A stretch of DNA of 19,951 bases from positions 1 through 19,951 of the forward strand of contig JADGJL010000495.1 in NCBI GenBank assembly GCA_027600665.1, read 5' to 3'. The notes under the pieces were generated by a model. The model made no database searches. It saw only the letters and a program-made list of their open reading frames with translations, and was not told the DNA's origin. Source of the stretch: Irineochytrium annulatum (lineage: Eukaryota; Chytridiomycota; Chytridiomycetes; Chytridiales; Chytridiaceae). Positions 1 to 8,610 of this stretch are shown here, in pieces. Position 1 is the first letter of the stretch. The number at the start of each line of letters is the position of its first letter. The position numbers and the translations under genes were made by a program.

Positions 1-1064
1 GGTGTATAGTGGGGGTTTTGAGTGCGATGTTGAATCATATTGATGCGCACAGGGAAAGGGAGTGAGGCCGGATGGACAGTGAATTAGTTGTTGGATTACA
101 ACGGAGCGCGAAAGAAAGGGAGCGAGGTTCGGATGGGATGGGATAGAGACTGGGGTGGGCGAATTATATCGAAACGCACAGAAAGGGAAGCGAGGGTCGG
201 GTGCGAGCACGTCATAGCAATTTGTTGCCCCTCCTATCCTTAAACTATACGTACTGAGCAGTCTTTGGAGGTGTCACGGAGTAAGTAGAGATCCCGACAA
301 CGTCCTCATCTGTCGGATTGATGGCCGTGTAGAAAGCAAGGGCGGTCTCGCCTGGCACGACGCTAATCTCTCTCGTTTGTGGTACGAACCTTTTTTGCAC
401 GTAAGTGGTTAGTATAAGTCGGCAATGCGGGCAACATGATGGGGTAGGTAGAGTAGTAGTTATAGCATGGTAGGATCCAAGTCCGGAGTATGCGCATGCG
501 GTAGAGCCAGAAAGGAATGATTGAATGCGCGCTCCACGCGCAGGCCCTATTGCGATCGTACCCCCTGCCCTCCGCGGACGCATCAGACCGACCCTCAAAG
601 CCCTCCACCTTCAAAGTGCGACCCGATCCAACAACTATAAGAACTCACTTCCACTTCATCGTATCCGCCAAAGAACTCTCAAAATTGATCTTGATCTTCC
701 TCGCGCCCTTCACGGGCTTCATTGTTGCCGGATCGAACTTGTGGCCGGCCGTCGTCATGGGCGTCCCGTCAAAGCCCGTCTGCTGACACAGCATCTGGTA
801 CAGGGGCACGGATGCGTAGGTGATGCCCACGAAGCCGATGATCACTGACGCGGTGTAGTACATGATGGTTTGGTTGCGAATGCGCGTGGATTGGGCGAGG
901 CGGGAGTGGGTGGGGGTTGTGTAGAGGCGGCATAGGGGGAGGCGGAGCGCGGCGGGGCGAGAGAACGGCCGAGGAGGTATCAAGGTAGGCGGCCGACGGA
1001 GGTGGTGGACGGGCGTCGCGGTGGCCCGAAGGACGGGACGAAGGGCAAGTGATGGTCGATACAT
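1..1064 (-). CDS. COX11: COX11, cytochrome c oxidase copper-insertion protein (3' end missing)
   Basis: Mitochondrial inner-membrane copper chaperone that delivers copper to the CuB site of Cox1 during complex IV assembly. Exon 1 is 649-1064 and exon 2 is 251-389 (complement); together they give the first 185 residues. The N-terminus is Arg/Pro-rich with few acidic residues, fitting a mitochondrial presequence. A membrane segment lies at about residues 70-88, followed by the family's PLYQMLCQQTGF stretch. Exon 2 encodes the hallmark VVPGETALAFYTAINPTDED and ISTYSVTPPKTAQY. The reading ends with donor GTATAG exactly where the copper-binding CFCF exon should follow. I could not find that exon in 1-250, so it lies left of the window. 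Intron 1 (259 nt, acceptor preceded by TACTAAC) and intron 2 (at least 250 nt) are far longer than other introns here. ATG at 1062-1064 is the only sensible start. Confidence 0.9.
40..206. repeat. Degenerate direct repeats inside a COX11 intron
   Basis: Three imperfect copies of a purine-rich motif of the form aGaAAGGGAGcGAGG occur at about 51-67, 111-127 and 180-196, each preceded by a GCGCA/GCGCG/CGCACA-like block. Shorter matches (GTGAATTAG near 79 and GCGAATTAT near 159) suggest a decayed unit of roughly 60-70 bp. On the gene strand this is a pyrimidine-rich stretch within COX11's second intron. Function unknown. Confidence 0.45.
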
Positions 1065-1541
1065 GAGCAGATCGCAAAAGTCGTCAAAGAGCAGCCAACA
1101 CCATTCCCATTATCCATCGGGGGTGCGCCAGTAAGCTATAGGTATCGATCGTATCTGCTCAGCATGGGGAGCGGTGAGCTCGCTCTCTCGGCGAAGAGAC
1201 GTTGTTCGCTTGCTTACCGTGTGTTATATATGTAATTAAGTGACTATTTTCCCAATTAATTACACCACAGCCAAACTAAACACAAGCCATCGAGCCGAGG
1301 GTTGTTTGCACTTCGGTGTGACACACGACGTGCGGCTGAGCACTGCGACGCGAATTAAGACGCCTTTTTTCCTTCACCCATCCACCTTCCATCATCGCTC
1401 ACCAAAGCTCGTGTCGAAGCAACGGCACCCACACTGCTGGGCGAGCAAGCCCTCTTTTCTCTGGTGGGTTCGCTTGCTGGTCGTAAAAGATTACAAAAGG
1501 CTGCCTGGCCCCCCGCCCGATCCTCCCATCTCAAACCCATC
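1065..1541. promoter_or_regulatory. Divergent intergenic/promoter region between COX11 and the surface-protein gene
   Basis: This 477-bp gap separates two divergent starts and must hold both promoters. Visible elements are a TATA-like TTATATA at 1224-1230, a CCAAT at 1252-1256 and a pyrimidine-rich stretch at about 1363-1400. The TATA-like box is over 300 bp from the downstream ATG, so its use is unproven. No supported gene is seen here. Confidence 0.4.
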
Positions 1542-2379
1542 ATGCACTTCACAAACCTCATCGCGTTCGCCGTCGTCCTTGCCGCTGCCAACGTGCAGGC
1601 CTACGGCCGCCACCGCCCCGTCAACGGCCTCGCCGTCGCGGACGCGCCACTCTCCGTCACGTCCGACGCCGTCATCGCCAAGGAAGCGGGCACCACCCCC
1701 GCCGCTCTGGTCGCCGACGAAGTGGGCACCACCGCGGCCCCCCTCGACGCCACGTCCACCGGCCCCGCCGACGCGCCGTCCACGTCCCCGGGTGGCGGTC
1801 CGCCGCCCCCCGTTACGAAGCCCACTCAGGAGCCGCCTAAGACGACCGTGACGTTGGAGCCGTCGTCCTCGCCTTCGACTCAGCCGTCCTCGCCCTCGAC
1901 GACGCAGCCGTCCTCGCCAACCACGACGAAGCCGACATCGCCACCGGTCGACCCATCCTCGACTCCGGCCGGCCCTGTAAGTAAAGCTCGTTGGCATGCG
2001 CGGCGTTGAGCGAAATGCAACTGACCTCAATTGCCTCTCTGTCCTTCCATAGTCGGTCCCGCCCCACACCACCCCTCCGGTGGCTCCGTCGAGCACGCCT
2101 AACGCCCCTGGTGGCGGCGGCGGCTCGGGCCCCTCGCCCCCGGCCGTGAACTCGCCCTCCGTCACGCCGTCGAACAACCCGCCCCCGCCGGTGGCGAACA
2201 CCCCGACGCCGCCCAAGGTCGCGACGCCGACGCCGCCCAAGGTCGTGACGCCCCCGCCTAGCAACGCGCCCGCCCCGGGCGTGACGACCGATCTTGTGGC
2301 CGGCGGTGCCGTCAAGATGGGCGCGAGCAGCTTGGCCGCTGGTATCATTGGCTCCATCGGGATGATGCTCTTCCTGTAA
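1542..2379 (+). CDS. Secreted Pro/Ser/Thr-rich, probably GPI-anchored cell-surface protein
   Basis: Exons 1542-1976 and 2053-2379 join in frame (GGC CCT | TCG) to give 253 aa. The 76-nt intron has donor GTAAGT, a CTGAC branch-like site and CATAG acceptor. The start at 1542 is chosen because it begins a clear signal peptide (MHFTNLIAFAVVLAAANVQA, cleavage probably after residue 20). The mature chain is low-complexity and rich in P, S, T and A, with tandem QPSSPST-like and TPTPPKV-like repeats, expected to be heavily O-glycosylated. The last about 20 residues form a hydrophobic tail (SSLAAGIIGSIGMMLFL) after small residues, typical of a GPI-attachment signal. No enzymatic domain is visible. I infer a wall- or membrane-tethered stalk or mucin-like protein; identity beyond that is unknown. 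The antisense strand has a long open frame that is only a composition effect. Confidence 0.75.
2197..2244 (+). repeat. 24-bp tandem coding repeat (TPTPPKV units)
   Basis: Two adjacent 24-bp units (2197-2220 and 2221-2244) differ at only a few bases and encode NTPTPPKV and ATPTPPKV; a shortened third unit (VTPPP) follows. It lies inside the surface-protein gene and is an in-frame minisatellite, of a kind known to vary in length between strains in fungal wall proteins. Confidence 0.7.
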
Positions 2380-3062
2380 AGAGGATGACATTCTCTTTGA
2401 GTTAATGAGAGGATGACGTCTTTTAAAAAGGATGACGCGGTCTTCCGCGTTATGAAAGGAGAGAGCCTTGCCTTTTTGTTTTTGATTCAATCCTTTCGTT
2501 GCCATAGTTTTACAGGCCAATTAAGCTCGTTCGTGTCTACTCGCCTTTTTCCTATATTCATTATCACCCCCTGAACTCCCTTGTTTTGTTGGTTTGTAAT
2601 TAACCTGCACCTCGTGAGTATGTTACTCCCAAACTCCTTGCTTCCAAGCCTCGTGAACTTGACCTCTCTTTGTTGATGCCTACCTCCTGTTACATCCTCA
2701 TATTTAGAAGTTAAAGTGAACACTTGACGTGGGTTCCCTTTGTAAACAAGATGGTGCTGCTAAATAATAAACACAAGATGCTCTGTTGAAGGCTATTTCG
2801 TTCACCAATGAAGGAGAAGGCATACCCATAACAATTGCAGACTGTAGTTTTTTTCGGGCCTCCACACCTTAGCCTGCGAGTACACACTCGACATACAGAT
2901 AGTTTGGTCGCCGCGGCCCTCTGGATAAATAACCTGCCGCGTCAATAACCGAAAATGGACGCCTAGCCTTAGGCACTTCTCTATTTCTATGGAAGCTTTA
3001 CTGTATGTACGTGTTGAACCAGAACGACGCCCATTCCCATGCAAAGAAGTCAGGCCCCCCCT
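2380..3062. other. Convergent 3' intergenic region, AT-richer, no gene seen
   Basis: This 683-bp gap lies between the stop codons of the surface-protein gene (+) and CFAP57 (-) and should contain both 3' UTRs and poly(A) sites. It is clearly lower in GC than the flanking exons. The octamer AGGATGAC occurs three times just after the upstream stop (2382, 2410, 2429), and a perfect hairpin follows at 2435-2450. No convincing ORF is present on either strand. Confidence 0.6.
2435..2450 (+). other. Short perfect hairpin in 3' UTR
   Basis: ACGCGG at 2435-2440 pairs perfectly with CCGCGT at 2445-2450 around a TCTT loop. It lies about 55 nt after the stop codon of the surface-protein gene and overlaps the third AGGATGAC copy. 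It could be an mRNA 3'-UTR structure; no function is established. Confidence 0.4.
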
Positions 3063-6000
3063 TTAATACACTCCCGGTATCGTCGGGCCAACAGGCGGCA
3101 GCGTGATAGTCTGCTGCGCCTGCGCCGCCGCCGCGCCGCCCGCCTTCTCCTTGTCCGCGCCCCTCTCCTTCCCGACGACGCCGGAAAGGCTCACGGCGAG
3201 CTCCTGCTCCTTCTCCTTGGCCCTCACGACCCTGAGGTCCCTCCTGAGCTGGTTGATCTCCTTGATGAGGGCGACGTTCTCCTGCATGATCTTGACGTTG
3301 TCGGACCGGTGGATCCCTTGGTCCTTGGACACCTTGCGACGGAGGGACGCGACCGTGCGCTGGAGGTACTCGCGCTGCCGGCTGTACTCCTGCTGGACGT
3401 CCACCTCGACGGGCTCCTCGTCCTTGACGGTCTCCTTGCAGTACTTCTGATAGAGGCGCTTGACTTGGGTCTATGCAGAAATGATTTAGTAAGCGCTGAA
3501 AGGGGGTGGCAGAAAAAGGGGTTTGTAAAATATTGAATGATACCTTTAGGACTTTCGGGTCCTGGATGTGTTGAACGCACTCGTTCAGGTCCACCTTGAA
3601 CCTCCGGACCGTGGCCATGCAGGCCTTCACTTTCGAGTACTCGGTCGCAACCTCCTTCTCGGCGGCCTTGAGCTTCAGCTTCAGGTCCGCGATCGTGAGC
3701 TCGAGGTTGGAGTTCGCCTTGTGGTAGTGCTCAAGCTCAACGTCCATTTCCTGTGCAAATAAACACGAGTTAGCAACTGAATAAACCAGTTCGAGCTAGC
3801 TGGCGCAGCACATTCTGTCTCTACCTTGATCTGGTGCGTCATGCCCTGAATATCCAACTCTCTCGGCTCGATCTGGCGCTTAAGCTCCTTGATTTTGTAG
3901 TCCAATACGAACTTAAACTTCTCAAGCTCCTGGTTCTTCTTCTTCAGGTCATAAATCCTCTTTTCCTTGTCCTGGATCGTCTCATCACGCTCCTGGATCT
4001 CCTTCTTCAAACCGGTGATGTCCTTCTCCAAGCTCTTGATGACCGAGTGCAGCTTCTTCTCCTCCGCATACATCTTCGCGATCTCGGACTTGTGGCCGTC
4101 GATCTCGGCCTGGAGCGTGTTGAACTTCTTCCTCATGATCCCGTTCTCTCCCTTCAGGTGAAGCCCGGCCTCCTTCTCCTCCTTGAGCCGCCTCTCGTAC
4201 CGGTGCTTCAGCTCGAGGATCTCGGCGTCGGCGTCCTCCTCCGTCTCGCGCGTCGTCTCCTCGAACTCGCGGAACTGCTTCCTCATCTCCTCCTGCAGCT
4301 GGTCGATCTCGGCCTGCTTCTCCTTCAGCTTGGCCTCGAAGTGGCTCGAGAGCTCGTTGAGGGCCCGCTCCTTCGCGGCCTGCATCTCCCGCATCTGGTT
4401 CTCCCACTGCTCCTGTAGGTCCGACGTCTTCAGCTGCAGCTCCTGGTACTTTTCGTACTCGGCCATCAGCTTGGCGTTGTGAATAGTCTCGAGCTCCTGT
4501 TTACAGAAATATGGTCAGCGTAAGAGCGTCAAAATGATGAACACTTGCCAGCATCTCCCTCGCATGCGAGTCCTTCTCCTCCCCCATCTCCTCCTCGTGA
4601 CGGACCTCCTCCTTCTCCTTGTCGGTCCTCAGTACCGTAGACGTGATCTTCAGAGCCTCGATCTCCTGCATGAACTTTTCCGTGACCTCCTTGATCTTCT
4701 CGTTGAAGTTCATGTCCTTAAGTCGGAGCTGGTACTCGTTCTCCATCTTGAGCTCCTCGACGCGAGTCTTAAGCTCTGCCATCATTTGGTTCTTCTCCTC
4801 TAGGTCCGATTTCGTAACAAGGATCTAAATAGACGGCTCCGTTAGTTCCATGTTTATGCATGATGACCTCACTTCATCCGCGTAAACAATCTCCCGATCA
4901 CGTTTTAAGCCCCTACCCTCCTTGTCGCTGATTTTGAAGACATACAAACAACCGTCCTCGGACGACGAGAAGAGATATTGGTCGTCATAGCTGACCCGGA
5001 GCTTTGTTATGGGCCCGGAATGACCTTGGTGCTCCTGGTACTCTCCGGGCTCATTTCCAAGCGGATACTTCATGGAACGGACGCTGCCGGTTGCAGTTCC
5101 TAAAACACAAAATTGAGTTACGACCCATTTTTGCATCAAGGGCCGTGACACAATACGTACCGACAAACATCATCCTCCCGGAGTGGGAGAGGACAACCTG
5201 CGTTAAGACGGAGTCGGACTCCAACTCCCTCGCAATTTGGGAGTCGATGATTTCCTACAATTACGTTAGCATGGTAGCTCTAACTTTGCAAACAAACAAC
5301 AGCACACCGTACCTTCAACGTCTTATCGCTCCCGACAGCAAAAATCGCCTTCCCGTCTGGCGTCGCGACGGCCGAAGTGTAGCTGCAGCTCTTCAAGATG
5401 CTCTCGCCCTCCCTCTTCACGCCCGACCCGTTGGATCCGGACAGGTCCCTGAGCGACCAATCGTAAATCGCGCCGTCCATGCCCGCGGACACGATCTTGC
5501 TGTCGTCGGGCGACCACGAGAGCGAGCGGACCTTCCCGTTGTGACCCTTCAGGTTGCCGAGGTTCTCAAAGTTCCAGGTCGAGTAGATCTGGATCGTGTT
5601 GCCGTGGACGGCCGCGAAGTACTGGCCTCCGTTGCTGAAGCGGCACTGTTTTGAAATAGTAGTCAACACATGAAAGGACGAAAAATGAACGGTAAAAGGA
5701 TGACGGATACCAACCTCTCTGCATCCGCGGACGGTGAACTCCCTGAAGCTTCTAATATCGTCAATCAACAAATTCATCAGCCTGAGCTTGTCGCTAAAGC
5801 CAACGAGGATGTAAAGGCCCGACGGGTGAATAGCAACGGAGAAGGCCTCCTCGGGAAATGTCTTCACTAGCTCCGATGTGGACTCCAAGTAGTTCCACAC
5901 CCTCACGGACCGATCCGACGAGCAAGTGACAATAAGCGGCTTCCTGATGCAAGTGTCCATCCCCGTGATCTGTCCATGATGAAACGGCTGCGAGAACACC

Positions 6001-7318
6001 TCGAACCTCGCCTCGTCCCCCTTCATAACCTCCGACCCCGAAAGCATAATCGAGAACATCTGGCTGTTCTCCATCGAGCACACGAGGTTATCCTCGCTGT
6101 TCGAGATGGCCATGTTCATGACTTTGGCCGACTCGTCCGCAAGCGCGAAATCCTTCACCCGGCGGTACAGCTCCTTCCCCGTGGCGCCCGCCGCCATTTT
6201 CCCGGCCTCGTCGAACCCGTTCGGCTGCTGAGGCGGCACCAACGCCCCGCCCTGCTGGGCCGCCGCCGTCGCCATGGCGTCCTCACCCCTCTCGTAAATC
6301 ACCGCGAGACCGCCGGACCCGCCCGCGATGAAGCCCTTCGAGTACGCGATGAGAGAGTGGCACGACCGGATCGACACGGTCTGTGTAGCGCTGACGGTGG
6401 TCGGGTGCTGCTGGAAGCTGATCTCGTACCGGAGCTCCCCGTTTGACTCGAACACCAGGATGCGGCCGTCCTCAGTACCCACGATGACGCGCTCGTCCTG
6501 GGTCCAGCAGTGGCAGAGGTTGTTCCGGTGCTCCATCTTCTGCAGCGCGACGCTCTTGAGCGCACCTTCGCTGTAGCGGTACAGCCGGAAGATGCCGTTG
6601 CCCACAACGGAGACCTGGGTGTTGTCGAGGGGGTTGAAGGCGACCTGGTAGACGGCGTTGCCGGCCTGGTTGCCCGACGGACCCGAGAACGAGAGGTTCG
6701 CGTTCGACTCCTTCCGCTCGGAGCTGCCCGCTCCGAGCCCCGACGGCGCGAGACCCAGCATACCCGTCGCGACCGCCTGATGCTTGTCTCCAGAGACGTT
6801 GGCGGTCTTCACGGATGCCATGAGCTTCGTCTTCTCCCACGTCCAGTAGTACAGCATCCAATCCGGAGCGCCCGACTGCGTGATGATGTATTTGGCGTCG
6901 GACGAGAAGGCCATGGACACGAACTCCTTACTCTCTGCCTCTGGCGGCGATAGCGTCTTCCTCCTCCTGAGCGTGTGCAGATCATAGATGGCGGCCAGGG
7001 GTCTCTCAGTCCGCTCCGCGATGGCCAGGTAGCGCTTGTTGGCGGCCACGGACATGGCGGTGATGCCCTCGCATCGGTCCGAGACGGCGATGAACTTCTG
7101 GGTTTTGGACTCGGTGTTGACAAGGACGGCGTTGGAACCGGCCGGGTAGACGACCGTCTGCTCGTCCAGGTAGGCAACGTTGTTCTTCACATCGCCTTTG
7201 AGTCCGAAGACGTGCCTGTCATTGTGCAGGTGAGTATTCGCGGCCGGCCCCCAGCAAGAAATCTTAAAGCAGACCCAGTTCCAGGCACTCACCGATGGGC
7301 CACGGCCGCGATGGACAT
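3063..7318 (-). CDS. CFAP57: CFAP57 (WDR65/FAP57), ciliary axoneme WD-repeat and coiled-coil protein
   Basis: Flagellar axoneme protein; family members act in inner dynein arm docking/regulation. Exons (complement): 7293-7318, 5715-7215, 5313-5645, 5161-5254, 4873-5099, 4549-4824, 3825-4496, 3544-3750, 3063-3470. All join in frame to 1247 aa, close to the human protein as I recall it (about 1250). The N-terminal half (about 1-700) is WD40 propellers, with the family signatures [30 protein letters not shown], [14 protein letters not shown] and LKSCSY. The C-terminal half (about 730-1190) is charged coiled coil with [27 protein letters not shown] and [20 protein letters not shown]. An insertion of about 45 residues near residue 200 is rich in S, G and A. 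The 26-nt first exon is supported by a GTGAGT donor and restores MSIAAVAHR before HVFGL. Intron 6 appears to use a GC donor. Presence implies a flagellated life stage. Confidence 0.95.
4497..4548 (-). other. Probable GC-AG intron in CFAP57
   Basis: Read on the minus strand the intron begins GCAAGT and ends AACAG, with a CTGAC branch-like site near its 3' end. Using the GC donor gives REML followed by [10 protein letters not shown], matching the spacing of the animal homologue as remembered. A GT donor six bases further (after GCAAGT) is also in frame and would add Ala-Ser. GCAAGT is the usual strong consensus for GC donors, so GC-AG is preferred but not proven. Confidence 0.6.
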
Positions 7319-7830
7319 GACGGGCGGTGACGATGCGGTGACAGCGGGGTCGGGAAGGGCTGCCTCTCAAGAGATCTACGAATTTTCGTCAAAACCTTCC
7401 TTCACCACCACATCCACAACACCATCGACCTCGACCTTAAATTGATCCCGTGGACTTGGGGCCGGAACTGAGAACCATGCGGAGAGAGATAGAGGAGCGA
7501 TGAGCTGGTGCCGTAAGTGCCGGTGAGCGGCTGTGTGACGTGCTTGATCAGTTCTGTATCATCCGCGTGCAGAGGAGAACTTCCAGGTGTCATCAAACTG
7601 CACGGCATCATGGTTCTGAGACACTGCAAACTGAACAGTTTAAAGAAGTCACGACCTGCCAGAACGCTGGGCAATTGGAGGCCGTCGAAGTCGACGTAGA
7701 ACTCAGAGGCTGGAGGAAACAACTACCTCTGTATATCAGCAGACGACAGTTTGAATTTTGGCTTGCCGCCAGCTGAACAGTTTCACTAGCTGACGATTTG
7801 TCCACCCGCGGGCAATCATTGCGGGCAAGA

Positions 7831-7849
7831 CTGCCACCACATGTGGCAG
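7831..7849. other. Inverted repeat (7-bp stem, 5-nt loop)
   Basis: CTGCCAC at 7831-7837 is the exact reverse complement of GTGGCAG at 7843-7849, with loop CACAT. A second imperfect palindrome (CCCGCGGGCAATCATTGCGGG) immediately precedes it. Both lie in the CFAP57/GH5 intergenic DNA; the dyad symmetry could be a protein-binding site, but this is unproven. Confidence 0.35.
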
Positions 7850-8346
7850 GAAACCCGAACGGAAGCTCTAAGCTTTCAATATCTGGCGTCGAGAATGCTG
7901 CAGCGTTGGAGATCTTTGGAATGATCTTGATCATGGATGGCAACAATCGGAAGACAGACCACTGATGCAACTGTACAATGCGGTAACTGAAGGCCAGGAC
8001 CTACACGTATGGGGTGGCAACAATTTGCAAGGGATTAAAGGCGGGCGAGAGCAAGGTTGACAGTGTGAGCAGGCCCGGCGACAGATAGCCTTCACGATTC
8101 TCAGTTTTCTCTTCGGTTATTAGCAGAGGGTCGAGCTTAGGATTGGTACGCCATGCTAAGTTGTTGTACCAGAAGAAGAGGCATGAAGAAAAGGGATAGT
8201 CGTTATTCCAGCTCGAATGCCGTTGAAGAAGCTGTTTCTCAATATAGGACGTGAAGTCTGCTCTACGCGTGAATGTGGGGGCAAGTAGGGGCCGACTTCA
8301 ACGCAATCGCAATGGCATGGAGAGAATAACTACTGATCACATAGCT

Positions 8347-8353
8347 TATAAAT
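8347..8353 (+). promoter_or_regulatory. TATA box candidate for the GH5 gene
   Basis: TATAAAT at 8347-8353 is the best TATA match upstream of the GH5 gene. It would place transcription start near 8380 and give a 5' leader of about 230 nt before the chosen ATG at 8611, with an upstream ATG at 8486. Confidence 0.4.
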
Positions 8354-8610
8354 CCCCTCGAGAGTGTTAACGAAGAGCCCCACGGTCCCATGATGCGTGC
8401 CCTTGGCGCGTGTGGAGGCCAGGGCGGAGGTCGCGTGGGAGGGCGTTTCCTGTATGGCCAGATTTCCTCACGCCATTCAGCAAAAATGACATCGCTGTCA
8501 GCACGGCAAAGCCTCCGCGTTGCAGCCCAGTTCAGCTCCCTCTCCACTGGTGCGTCTGCGCCCGACGAAGTCTCCACCGGCTTCATCGTCTTCACCATCC
8601 TCGGCACCCC

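Larger units (their letters stand above)
7319..8610. promoter_or_regulatory. Divergent intergenic region between CFAP57 and the GH5 gene
   Basis: A 1.3-kb gap holding the promoters of the flanking divergent genes. It contains a hairpin at 7831-7849 and a TATA box at 8347-8353. There is a minus-strand open frame at 7402-7722 with a GRDFF-containing patch that may be a relic, and an open frame from an ATG at 8486 that resembles a presequence but leads nowhere recognisable. I see no gene that I can support here. Confidence 0.45.

Noticed and set aside
1240..1851. 203-codon plus-strand frame rich in Pro/Arg
   Set aside because: It overlaps the signal-peptide-bearing frame out of phase and is a shadow of the repetitive GC-rich exon.
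1491..2357. Long Gly/Arg-rich open frame on the minus strand
   Set aside because: It is the antisense of the Pro/Ser/Thr-rich surface-protein exons and crosses its well-supported intron; the openness comes from GC-rich composition.
3834..4418. 194-codon Leu-rich open frame on the plus strand
   Set aside because: It is the mirror of the Lys/Glu-rich coiled-coil exon of CFAP57; Leu-rich antisense frames are expected opposite Lys/Glu codons.
5976..6446. 156-codon plus-strand frame within CFAP57
   Set aside because: Antisense of a strongly conserved WD-repeat exon, Arg/His-rich, no recognisable domain or splice context.
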